Below are positions 15,014-23,046 of a stretch of DNA of 24,943 bases, piece by piece. The number at the start of each line of letters is the position of its first letter. Position 1 is the first letter of the stretch. The notes below the pieces were generated by a model. That model did no database searches. It was not told the origin of the DNA and saw nothing but the letters and a program-made list of their open reading frames with translations. The stretch covers positions 1 through 24,943 of the forward strand of contig NZ_CALEVF010000002.1 in NCBI RefSeq assembly GCF_937920395.1, read 5' to 3'. Position numbers and translations under genes: made by a program. The stretch comes from an uncultured Clostridium sp. (GTDB lineage: Bacteria; Bacillota; Clostridia; Clostridiales; Clostridiaceae).

Positions 15014-16627
15014 ATGAAACAAATAAGATTAGAGTTAAGTAAGGAAAGTATAAAGCAAAATGAAGTCTGGGAAAAAGCAGGCATAGAACTTCCAAAATTC
15101 GATTTTGATAAAATGGCATCTTTAACTAGTGATAATCCTACATGGGTACATTTTGGAGCAGGAAATATATTTCGTGGATTTATTGCGGCATTGCAACAAA
15201 CATTATTAAATAGTGGCACTGCAGATACAGGTATTGTGGCAGTGGAGGGTTATGATTATGAAATCATAGACAAGATTTATACTCCTTATGATAATTTAAG
15301 TTTGCTTGTAACTATGAAGCCTGATGGTAGTTTAGATAAAAAAGTTATTGGAAGTATTGGAGAAAGCTTAGCATGTGATTATTCAAGAGAAGATGAATGG
15401 AAACGCCTACAAGCAATATTTATAAAACCATCTTTAAGTATGGTAAGCTTCACGATAACTGAAAAAGGTTATAGTTTAAAAAATATATCCGAGGAAGACG
15501 TAGAAGATGGAGTAAAACATCCAAGGAGCGTTATAGCTAAAGTTGCGTCATTAATGTATGAAAGATATAAAACTTTAGAATTACCAATAGCACTTGTAAG
15601 CATGGATAATTGTTCACACAATGGAGAAAAACTTTATAACGCAATAAATTCAATTGTAGAGAGATGGACTAACAATGGGTTGGTTGAGAAAGGCTTTCTA
15701 AAGTATATCAATAATCCAGATAAAGTATCATTTCCATGGAGTATGATAGACAAAATTACACCAAGACCATCTGATAGTGTTAAAAAAACATTGAATTTAT
15801 CTGGGTTCGATAGTACCGATATAGTAATTACAAAAGGTAATACATATATTGCACCTTTTATTAATGCAGAAGGACCACAATATCTTGTAATAGAAGATAG
15901 TTTTCCAAATGGACGTATGTCACTTGAAAAGTCTGGAGTATTTTTTACTGATAGAGAAACTGTGGAAAGAGTGGAAAAAATGAAGGTATGTACTTGCTTA
16001 AACCCACTTCACACTGCTCTTGCAATTTTCGGATGTTTACTTGGATTTAACCTTATTGCAGATGAAATGAAGGATCCTACATTAAAGAAGCTAGTGGAGA
16101 ATATTGGCTATATAGAAGGGATGCCGGTAGTTGTTGATCCTAAAATATTTAATCCGAAAGATTTCATTAAGGAAGTAATTGAAGTAAGACTTCCAAATCC
16201 ATATATACCAGATACACCACAAAGAATAGTATCAGATACTTCTCAAAAAATTGGTATAAGATTTGGCGAAACAATTAAGTCTTATATGCAAAGAGAAGAT
16301 TTAGACCCAAAAGATCTTAAATATATTCCTCTTGCTATTGCAGGATGGTGTAGGTATTTAATGTCAATAGATGATAATGGAGAGAAAATGGAGTTAAGCC
16401 CAGATCCATTATTAACTACGCTTACACCATGTGTTTCAGATATTAAGCTAAATAGTGGAGAAAAAGTAGGCGATAAATTAAAAACAATACTTTCTAATGA
16501 AGAAATATTTGGAGTGAATCTTTATAATATAGGACTTGGAGAAAAAGTAGAAAATTATTTTAATGAAATGATTATGGGTACTGGGGCTGTAAGGTCAACG
16601 CTTGAAAAATATGTAGATTGTAATTAA
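15014..16627 (+). CDS. uxuB: UxuB-like D-mannonate/fructuronate oxidoreductase (mannitol dehydrogenase family)
   Basis: NAD(P)-dependent oxidoreductase of the long-chain mannitol dehydrogenase family, best matched by fructuronate reductase (fructuronate to mannonate in glucuronate breakdown). I start at the ATG at 15014 (537 residues): GAGAGG ends at 15001, touching the earlier ATG at 15002 but 12 bases from this one. The N-terminal NAD site is WVHFGAGNIFRGF (44-56). Other family blocks are SMDNCSHNGEK (196-206), FPWSMIDKITPRP (240-252) and the catalytic area KVCTCLNPLHTALA, with K324, N330 and H333. The N-x2-H part fits the family, but the lysine is one residue further away than the K-x4-N spacing of well-known members. 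A GPH symporter follows 101 bp downstream. Mannitol, tagaturonate or another sugar acid cannot be excluded as substrate. Confidence 0.82.
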   Translation: MKQIRLELSKESIKQNEVWEKAGIELPKFDFDKMASLTSDNPTWVHFGAGNIFRGFIAALQQTLLNSGTADTGIVAVEGYDYEIIDKIYTPYDNLSLLVTMKPDGSLDKKVIGSIGESLACDYSREDEWKRLQAIFIKPSLSMVSFTITEKGYSLKNISEEDVEDGVKHPRSVIAKVASLMYERYKTLELPIALVSMDNCSHNGEKLYNAINSIVERWTNNGLVEKGFLKYINNPDKVSFPWSMIDKITPRPSDSVKKTLNLSGFDSTDIVITKGNTYIAPFINAEGPQYLVIEDSFPNGRMSLEKSGVFFTDRETVERVEKMKVCTCLNPLHTALAIFGCLLGFNLIADEMKDPTLKKLVENIGYIEGMPVVVDPKIFNPKDFIKEVIEVRLPNPYIPDTPQRIVSDTSQKIGIRFGETIKSYMQREDLDPKDLKYIPLAIAGWCRYLMSIDDNGEKMELSPDPLLTTLTPCVSDIKLNSGEKVGDKLKTILSNEEIFGVNLYNIGLGEKVENYFNEMIMGTGAVRSTLEKYVDCN

Positions 16628-16639
16628 AAAAATTAATTG

Positions 16640-16675
16640 AAAGTAAACGCTTTGATTGAAAATTACTGGTATAAA
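16640..16675 (+). promoter_or_regulatory. Operator-like site overlapping an extended -10 promoter of the symporter gene
   Basis: AAAGTAAACGCTTT (16640-16653), an imperfect palindrome sharing the TAAACG core of the upstream cre candidate, occupies the -35 position of an extended -10 promoter, TGG plus TATAAA (16670-16675). It has two mismatches to cre, so a LacI-family sugar repressor is equally possible. Confidence 0.45.
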
Positions 16676-16728
16676 GTGAGAAGCTTAATTATTAAACATA
16701 CATTAACTAATGAAAAGAGGTATATAAC

Positions 16729-18243
16729 ATGTCAAAAAAAGTAAGAAATATTACTATCCCTGTAGGGCTTGGTTATGGATTAATTGACTTAATGGGTGGA
16801 GGAGCCTTCACGATTATTGGAGCTTTTTTACTTTTCTTCTACACAACGTTTGCGGGGTTGTCACCTCTTGAGGGAGCTTCAATTATTGCTATTGCACGTC
16901 TTGTAGATGCAGTTGTTAGTTTAAGTATTGGAAGTATAACAGATAACTTTTATAAAACAAAACTAGGACAGAAATTTGGAAGACGTCGTTTCTTCTTACT
17001 AATTGGATCTCCTTTAATGGCAGTTTATGCACTGCTTTGGGTAACAGGCCAAGGCTACTGGTATTATTTGATATCTTATTTATTATTTGAAATGATTGCT
17101 GCCATGGTATTAATACCATTTGAAACATTACCATCTGAGATGACAAAGGATTTTAATAAGAGAACTATACTTTCAACATGTAGAATGTTTGTTTCCGCAA
17201 CTGGTACTTTTTTAGCTACATTTGTGCCTGGACAATTAATTAAACATTTTGGGCAAGATAATTCATATGCATATTTTATAAATGGATGTTTCTTTGCTAT
17301 AGTCTTTGCTGTATGTATATTTACCTCATATAAGGTAACATGGGAAAGAGAACTTTCACCTGAAATGGAAAAGGAGTTATTGAACAAAACAAAAGCTGAG
17401 CATAAAACTTTTACCCAACATATGCAAACTATTGCTCAGGTTGCTAAAGATTACACATCTACATTAAAAATTAGAAGTTTTAGAAAACATTTAGCTATCT
17501 ATATATTCTCTTTTACTGCGAAAGACATATTTAATGCAGTGTTTATATTCTTCTGTGTTTATGATTTGAAAGTTACTGCTACAGTTGCCGCAAATTTACT
17601 TTCACTTAGTGTTGTTGGTATACCTATTACTATTTGTGCAGGATTTTTAATGATTAAAATTGGACCATCTAATTTATTTAAAATATCTTATTCAATAATG
17701 ATCGTATGTTTAATAGGTTTTTATGCTGTATATAAAATAGATCCATCATCTAAAATTGCTGTTTTATTCGTAATTGCAGGTATTTATCAAGTAGGTAGAA
17801 GTATACTTGAATTTACACCATGGAATGTATTCCCATTTATTCCGGATGTTGATGAAATGGTATTTAGACAAAGACGAGAAGGACTTTTCGCTGCAGTTAT
17901 GACTTTTACTAGAAAGAGTAGTGTAGCTCTTGCTACATTTGTTGTTGGTCTTATACTAGAGTATGGTGGATTTGTTAAAGGAAGAACAATTCAACCACCA
18001 GCAGTAATGCAAACAATTGCAAATACTATGGTTATTGGAGCTATTAGTTTACTTATTATTGCTCTACTCTTTACTTTCACATTCCATCTTAATAAACAAA
18101 CTCATCTTATATTAACTAAAGAAATAGAACGATTAAAAAATAATGGTTCAAAACTTGATGTTGATCCAAAGACAAAAGAAGTTGTTGAAGATCTTACAGG
18201 ATATAAATATGAAGATGTTTGGCAAGAAGTTAGTATGGATTAA
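16729..18243 (+). CDS. GPH-family sugar/uronide:cation symporter
   Basis: Integral membrane symporter of the glycoside-pentoside-hexuronide (GPH) branch of the major facilitator superfamily, with about 12 hydrophobic segments in 504 residues. Early family marks are GYGLIDLMGGGAF, then IAIARLVDAVVSLSIGSITDN and the loop TKLGQKFGRRRFFLLIGSP (about 78-96), the GPH version of the loop 2-3 motif. The C-terminal ~50 residues are hydrophilic. GAAAAGAGG precedes the ATG. It follows the UxuB-like gene and carries its own promoter-like sequence. The pairing suggests uptake of a hexuronate or glycoside feeding that enzyme; the exact substrate is inferred. Confidence 0.87.
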   Translation: MSKKVRNITIPVGLGYGLIDLMGGGAFTIIGAFLLFFYTTFAGLSPLEGASIIAIARLVDAVVSLSIGSITDNFYKTKLGQKFGRRRFFLLIGSPLMAVYALLWVTGQGYWYYLISYLLFEMIAAMVLIPFETLPSEMTKDFNKRTILSTCRMFVSATGTFLATFVPGQLIKHFGQDNSYAYFINGCFFAIVFAVCIFTSYKVTWERELSPEMEKELLNKTKAEHKTFTQHMQTIAQVAKDYTSTLKIRSFRKHLAIYIFSFTAKDIFNAVFIFFCVYDLKVTATVAANLLSLSVVGIPITICAGFLMIKIGPSNLFKISYSIMIVCLIGFYAVYKIDPSSKIAVLFVIAGIYQVGRSILEFTPWNVFPFIPDVDEMVFRQRREGLFAAVMTFTRKSSVALATFVVGLILEYGGFVKGRTIQPPAVMQTIANTMVIGAISLLIIALLFTFTFHLNKQTHLILTKEIERLKNNGSKLDVDPKTKEVVEDLTGYKYEDVWQEVSMD

Positions 18244-18283
18244 TTAAGAAATATAATATTTTAGTTTTTTATAGTATACAAGA

Positions 18284-18326
18284 CAAGTCTATATCAAAGG
18301 ATTATTGATATAGACTTGTTTTTATT
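18284..18326 (+). terminator. Terminator after the symporter gene
   Basis: A perfect 14-bp stem, CAAGTCTATATCAA (18284-18297) with TTGATATAGACTTG (18305-18318), seven-base loop, followed by TTTTTATTT. Confidence 0.93.
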
Positions 18327-18428
18327 TGCATTTAAAAGAATAATAAAATATTATAGCTTGTCTTTAGTATAATAAAATATCATAAGGACATAATTTAAGT
18401 CAAACACTCTGAAAGGAATGGTGACCTT

Positions 18429-19202
18429 ATGATATTTAATCAAGTAGAAATATGTGGGGTAAATGTTTTAAAACTACCTGTATTGGAAGAAAAACAAATA
18501 CAGGAGTTATTATTTAGAATACAAAATGGAGAGTATGAATGTAGAGAAAAGTTTATTGAAGGAAATCTTAAATTAGTGCTAAGCGTGATACAGTATTTCA
18601 GCAACAGAGGTGAAAATGTAGAAAATTTATTTCATGTAGGTTGCATTGGATTAATGAAGTCCATTGATAATTTTGATTTAAGTAAAAGTGGTAAATTTTC
18701 AACATATGCAGTCCCAATGATAATTGAAGAAATAAGAGGTTACTTAAAACATAACAATTCGCTAAGAACAAGTAAATATTTAAAAGATATTGCATATAAA
18801 GCATTACAAGTTAGGGAGCGATTGGTAGCACAAGACAATAAAGAACCTTCTGTATCTAAAATAGCAAAAGAACTTGAATTAACTAAAGAAGAATTGGTAT
18901 TTGCTTTAGATACTATTCAAGAGCCTATTGCGTTAATTGAACCAATTTATCATCAGGATGTGGATGAAATTTACGAAGTAGATCAAAAACAAGATACTAA
19001 AAATTTAGAAGAGTGTTGGTCTAAGAATGTATCAATTAACGAGGGAATGAAAAAATTAAATGTTAGGGAGAAATTAATCGTAAATTTAAGGTTCTTCAAT
19101 GGGAAAAGTCAAATGGAGGTAGCAAGTGAAATAGGAATAGCTAAAGAACAGGTGTCTATGATAGAAAAAAATGCATTAAAACATTTGAGAAGGTATGTAT
19201 AG
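18429..19202 (+). CDS. Divergent SigG-like sporulation sigma factor
   Basis: Sigma-70 family factor of the sporulation group, closest to sigma-G. It keeps the SigG N-terminal hallmark VEICGV followed by KLPVL (residues 6-18), region 2 (NLKLVLSVIQYFSNRGE; LFHVGCIGLMKSIDNFDLS; KFSTYAVPMII), region 3 and region 4 with the helix-turn-helix QMEVASEIGI (228-237). The length (257) matches SigG. It differs where canonical SigG is highly conserved: EIRGYLKHNNSLRTSKYLKD (101-120) instead of EIRRYLRDNNPIRVSRSLRD, and KEQVSMIEK (239-247) instead of QAQVSRLEK. It is not beside spoIIGA or sigE, where the ordinary clostridial sigG sits, so it is probably an extra paralog. Start ATG with an upstream GAAAGGA. 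A terminator overlaps its stop codon. Whether it still directs RNA polymerase, or acts at other promoters, is unknown. Confidence 0.85.
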   Translation: MIFNQVEICGVNVLKLPVLEEKQIQELLFRIQNGEYECREKFIEGNLKLVLSVIQYFSNRGENVENLFHVGCIGLMKSIDNFDLSKSGKFSTYAVPMIIEEIRGYLKHNNSLRTSKYLKDIAYKALQVRERLVAQDNKEPSVSKIAKELELTKEELVFALDTIQEPIALIEPIYHQDVDEIYEVDQKQDTKNLEECWSKNVSINEGMKKLNVREKLIVNLRFFNGKSQMEVASEIGIAKEQVSMIEKNALKHLRRYV

Positions 19203-19228
19203 GGTTTTCTTTGAAAGTCCTATTTTTA
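19199..19228 (+). terminator. Terminator overlapping the sigma factor stop codon
   Basis: ATAGGGTTTTC (19199-19209) pairs with GAAAGTCCTAT (19213-19223), 11 pairs with two wobbles and a 3-base loop, then TTTTTA. The stem includes the TAG stop. Confidence 0.8.
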
Positions 19229-19331
19229 ATGATTCATTTTATATAAATGCTTTATTTTTTAAGAAAACAGTAGTAATATTAGTTATAATAGTAGTTTCAC
19301 TATAAAAATTTATACTTTAGGGGGTACATAT

Positions 19332-20291
19332 ATGGTAAATACAGTTTTCTTAAATTTAGCAAAACTTAACTTTGATAATAAACTAGACTTTTCGTCTATA
19401 GCCCAATTAAGTACTTTTACAAAATATGATGTAAATATTGATGAAAAAATTTTAGAACGAGTTAAAGATCAAACTATAATAATTACAAAGGAATTACCTT
19501 TGAGTGGAAAATTAATATCAAATTTTCCATCTTCTGTTAAACTTATTTGTGAAGCTGGGACAGGTTATAATAATATTGATATTGAGGCTGCAAGAAAAAA
19601 AGGTATTACAGTTTGTAATGTTCCTAGTTATAGCACACAAGCGGTAGCAAATCTAGTGATCACCTATATATTAAATTTTAGTTCTTCATTAATACAGCAA
19701 CAAATTATGATTAGAGAAAAAAACTTTGATAATTTTAATAAATATTTACAATTACCACATTTTGAACTTCAAAACAAAACACTTGGGGTCATTGGTGGTT
19801 ATGGCGCTATTGGTAGTGAGGTTATAAAAATTGCATTGGCAATAGGAATGAATATCCTTATATCTAGTAGAACAGAGAAACCATGTGAAAACCCAAATGT
19901 ACATTTTGTTTCACTTGAAGATTTATTGAAACAAAGTGATTTTGTATCGATTAATTGTCCTTTAAACGTAAATACATTACATCTTATTGATAAGGATAAA
20001 ATTAAACTAATGAAATCATCTGCGTTTATAATAAACACATCAAGGGGAGCAATAATAAAGGAAACTGATTTAATAAAATCTCTGCAAAATGGAGAGATTG
20101 CTGGTGCTGCGCTAGATGTTCAGGATCCAGAACCACCACAAATTAACAATCCATTGTTTGATATGGAAAATGTTATTTTAACTCCTCATATAGGGTGGAG
20201 GCGTTTTGAGTCGAGGCAAAGGCTAATAGAACTTATGGCTGGGAATATAGAGTCATTTATAAAAGGTAAACCAATTAATGTTGTAAATTAA
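19332..20291 (+). CDS. D-isomer-specific 2-hydroxyacid dehydrogenase
   Basis: NAD-dependent D-2-hydroxyacid dehydrogenase, similar to glycerate/hydroxypyruvate reductases. The dinucleotide motif is GGYGAIG (155-161). The catalytic triad is present: R238 in INTSRGA, E267 in DVQDPEPP and H286 in LTPHIGW. The substrate-binding segment EAGTGYNNID (74-83) is typical of the family. Length 319, soluble. GGGGGT precedes the ATG. It is a single-gene unit between terminators. A partner enzyme that would reveal the substrate is not nearby; glycerate, D-lactate or a branched 2-hydroxyacid are all possible. Confidence 0.9.
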   Translation: MVNTVFLNLAKLNFDNKLDFSSIAQLSTFTKYDVNIDEKILERVKDQTIIITKELPLSGKLISNFPSSVKLICEAGTGYNNIDIEAARKKGITVCNVPSYSTQAVANLVITYILNFSSSLIQQQIMIREKNFDNFNKYLQLPHFELQNKTLGVIGGYGAIGSEVIKIALAIGMNILISSRTEKPCENPNVHFVSLEDLLKQSDFVSINCPLNVNTLHLIDKDKIKLMKSSAFIINTSRGAIIKETDLIKSLQNGEIAGAALDVQDPEPPQINNPLFDMENVILTPHIGWRRFESRQRLIELMAGNIESFIKGKPINVVN

Positions 20292-20303
20292 AAATGATAT
20301 ATA

Positions 20304-20341
20304 AAAGCTGACATCGTTTTTCTACGATGTCAGCTTTATTT
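20304..20341. terminator. Bidirectional terminator between the dehydrogenase and the 58-residue ORF
   Basis: A perfect 14-bp stem: AAAGCTGACATCGT (20304-20317) with ACGATGTCAGCTTT (20324-20337), loop of six, followed by ATTTTTAT on the plus strand and by a T-containing tract on the minus strand. Serves two convergent genes. Confidence 0.92.
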
Positions 20342-20348
20342 TTATAGA

Positions 20349-20525
20349 TTAATGAAAATTGTTTTCTTTTATAATGTCATTTGTTACAAACTCTTCTAAC
20401 ACGCTCATTATTTGTCCTTTGCTCAAGGTGTTATACCAATCCATTCTTTCAACGCAAGTTGAATCCATCATATCTTTATTGTAAAAATTCTCACCTTTTT
20501 TAATCCTTATAAATATCTGCTTCAT
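20349..20525 (-). CDS. 58-residue hypothetical protein
   Basis: A minus-strand frame of 58 codons, beginning MKQIFIRIKKGENFYNKD and ending IIKENNFH. The start is strongly supported: TAGGAGG lies six bases before the ATG, and the frame stops just before a bidirectional terminator. The protein is soluble and charged, with one cysteine (C24) and a probable amphipathic C-terminal helix (LSKGQIMSVLEEFVTND). I do not recognise a family. It is downstream of, and on the same strand as, the GH20 gene with a 160-bp gap, so it may or may not share that transcript. Confidence 0.72.
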   Translation of the reverse strand: MKQIFIRIKKGENFYNKDMMDSTCVERMDWYNTLSKGQIMSVLEEFVTNDIIKENNFH

Positions 20526-20685
20526 TGTTATCCTCCTACTAAAATAATTAATTTATTATGGATACATAGTTACTGTTATTAAAATTCTTCTAATTTCAAC
20601 TATGCCCATTTTAAGATAACTTATTCTTAGTTAGGATAATAAAACAATAAAATTATTTGAAATTTTATATTAGAAATGAAATTTA

Positions 20686-22548
20686 TTAACGAGCTAGGGG
20701 CCTTATACTTCTTAAATATTTACATGTGAAGGCTATAATATCTCTAATTCTGTATAATTCACTTTCTTTATTTCGTGTTCTCCATATCTTAGTAAAATCG
20801 TAGAACCACACTTCAAGATTTTCAGCAAGATCCCTTGGCGTGAATACTGTATTTATTTCATTCATGCCTTTTTCAGTCTTTAGTAAGTTTAAGAAGAAAC
20901 TATCTACCAGCTGTATTGCCCTTGCTGATACAATAAATTCTTGCAAATCAAATGTGTTTGTACGTACCTTGTTAGATAATCTAGTGAACTTATCTTCTAT
21001 TTCACAAGCAAGGTTATATCCTTCTAAAATCTTTTTCCAATCAAGATTACCAAAACTCTTTTTAATAGCTGAATCATTCTTGAAATTTTCTTTCCATTCA
21101 ACTAGTTCATACCATCCTACAACTTGATTCTTGGATAATTGATTAAGTAGCGACACAAGTTTAAGAGAGTCATCGCCATATTCTATTATAGATAAGGCTT
21201 TATATACATTTTCAAAGTCTTTTTCTCCTTCTGGATTCCATGATAAAGAGGCTCCGTATGCCATTCCAGGAATTGAAGTACTTAAAAAATTTATATGACC
21301 AAAGTCACCCCAGTCAGTATTTAAAACACCAGTTGCACCATATTTTACACCGTAGGCTACCATTCTTTTTATGTTTTCAAAACCTTTATCAACTTTATTA
21401 ACTAGCTGGTTCCAACCCCATACACCTGGGCATACGTATTGCTCCAAACCTGATTCAGTTATTGCTTTTGTTCCATCTTCTTTGGCATTTTCATTGTAAT
21501 CCCAATTAAGGCAAATGGCATCTTTACTTATATTACTTAAAAGTTCTGGATGATGTAAAATAACATCCCCCCAAAACATAACTCGCTTGCCTTTTTTCTT
21601 TACTATATCTATTACTTTGTTCAAAAATTCAACGTATAACATTCCAACTCCAACCTTATCAGCACGTGCCTTGCTTTTTCCCTTACCTAATTCAAAAGTT
21701 TCATCACAACATATATTGAATGTGTTTGAACTAAATAGAGGCATATATTGTAGGAGCATTTTTTCAACAAGTTTGATGCTACCTTCGTTAGTGGCATCAA
21801 GTGTGTGTGAATTCATTCTATGCTCAAAGGAATACTCTCCTCCCTCACTGTTCTCTAGCTCACAAAGATCATTGAATGATTTTGATCTAAGTACCTCGTA
21901 CATGTGACCAAATGTAGATAATGAAGGAATTAATTCAACATGCCTTTTGTTGCAATATTGGTCTAGTATTAAAATTTCCTCAGATGTTAGTGGATCTTTG
22001 TCCATCCAAATTTCACTCATTCCCTTAAATGCAAAAGTATGCTCTATATATAGTTGTAACTGATTTATTTTATAAAAAGAAGCCCTGTCAACTAGTTCCA
22101 TAAGCATTTTAAGTGTTGGTACTTTACCTCTTGTAACATCATGATAGAATCCACGATTAGCAAAGTATGGTTCATCATCAATTTTAAGTTTTGGGAGTAA
22201 AGCTCCATTTTGTCTTATAATTTGTCTTAATGTTTGTACCCCATAAAATATTCCTATGGAATTAGCACCACATATTTCGATTCGGGTACCATCAATACTT
22301 AAGCTATATGCCTCTTTTGGTCCTGATGTTTTTTTAAAAGTAATTATAACTTTATTGCTATTACAGTCAAAAGACTTATTTATTAATAAATTGAAGCCTA
22401 ATTGCTGTCTAATTTCTTCTTGTAATAAAATAGCAGTATTTAGGTCATCAAAACTACATTGGTAATCTAAAACTATTTCTGTATCTCTTTTAAGTTGTAA
22501 GGTACCTTCCTTTATATCTAAATGTTTTGGACTTGGTATTAAAAACAT
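20686..22548 (-). CDS. Glycoside hydrolase family 20 beta-N-acetylhexosaminidase, cytoplasmic
   Basis: GH20 hexosaminidase releasing terminal GlcNAc or GalNAc by substrate-assisted catalysis. I start at the ATG at 22548 (620 residues), six bases after GGGGTG; the frame opens at a GTG at 22557 inside that ribosome binding site. An N-terminal GH20b-like domain (about 1-125, including GANSIGIFYGVQTLRQI) precedes the TIM barrel (from NRGFYHDVTRGKVP, 131-144). The catalytic Asp-Glu pair is D282-E283 in NICCDETFELGKGKS. A helical C-terminal region follows. There is no signal peptide, so it should act on imported or recycled oligosaccharides rather than outside the cell. No transporter or nagA/nagB is adjacent. 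It is transcribed divergently from the LysP-like permease. Confidence 0.9.
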   Translation of the reverse strand: MFLIPSPKHLDIKEGTLQLKRDTEIVLDYQCSFDDLNTAILLQEEIRQQLGFNLLINKSFDCNSNKVIITFKKTSGPKEAYSLSIDGTRIEICGANSIGIFYGVQTLRQIIRQNGALLPKLKIDDEPYFANRGFYHDVTRGKVPTLKMLMELVDRASFYKINQLQLYIEHTFAFKGMSEIWMDKDPLTSEEILILDQYCNKRHVELIPSLSTFGHMYEVLRSKSFNDLCELENSEGGEYSFEHRMNSHTLDATNEGSIKLVEKMLLQYMPLFSSNTFNICCDETFELGKGKSKARADKVGVGMLYVEFLNKVIDIVKKKGKRVMFWGDVILHHPELLSNISKDAICLNWDYNENAKEDGTKAITESGLEQYVCPGVWGWNQLVNKVDKGFENIKRMVAYGVKYGATGVLNTDWGDFGHINFLSTSIPGMAYGASLSWNPEGEKDFENVYKALSIIEYGDDSLKLVSLLNQLSKNQVVGWYELVEWKENFKNDSAIKKSFGNLDWKKILEGYNLACEIEDKFTRLSNKVRTNTFDLQEFIVSARAIQLVDSFFLNLLKTEKGMNEINTVFTPRDLAENLEVWFYDFTKIWRTRNKESELYRIRDIIAFTCKYLRSIRPLAR

Positions 22549-23046
22549 AGTGTACACCCCTAAATTTTGTTTGATTATAATTTGGTTATTAGTTCTAAAT
22601 GCACAGTAATCTCAACTTTTTAGTTGTAATTATAGAGGAAAATATTTACTGAAAAAGCACTCTTTTATAATAGTTTTGGTATAAATTCAAAACAAAAAGA
22701 TGCTAATAAAATGAACAAAAAATATTCGAATTAAATGTGTATCTATTACTTTACGTTATACCATATTGGACAAAAAATCAATAGACTTAAAGAGAATAAT
22801 AAAATTATAGAAATACCTATTATAATGAGGGTTAATAATTAAATTATTTGCTTGTATTATATGGAAATAAAATATTAGAATTCTAATTAAATATATTAAT
22901 GATAATTTTATTTATTGCTAATAACTATAGTAATGGTGTAAAATAGACTGAATGATGTTAGCTTTGTAATTATTAAAAGAGCGAAACTGCTTACTTCGTT
23001 GAATAATATTTAAGGATTAGATAGCAATAAATAAAGGGAGTTTATA
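22549..23046. other. Divergent intergenic region between GH20 and lysP genes
   Basis: About 500 bp, very AT-rich. I see a 14-bp inverted repeat CAACTTTTTAGTTG (22613-22626) just upstream of the GH20 gene and a plausible lysP promoter at 22915-22944. The lysP leader (22951-23046) has only a weak hairpin near 22980-23001 and no lysine-riboswitch core that I can recognise. No gene is apparent. Confidence 0.6.
22915..22944 (+). promoter_or_regulatory. Probable promoter of the lysP-like gene
   Basis: TTGCTA (22915-22920), an 18-base spacer ending in GGTG, and TAAAAT (22939-22944). It leaves a leader of about 95 bases before the ATG. Confidence 0.48.

Noticed and set aside
14804..15022. 72-codon minus-strand frame in the spacer before uxuB
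   Set aside because: Phe/Tyr/Leu-rich product typical of translated AT spacer, no ribosome binding site, and it overlaps the cre site and the 5' end of uxuB.
22945..23046. Lysine riboswitch or T-box in the lysP leader
   Set aside because: The leader is only about 95 bases and shows neither the T-box GGTGGTACCGCG element nor a lysine-aptamer-like core.
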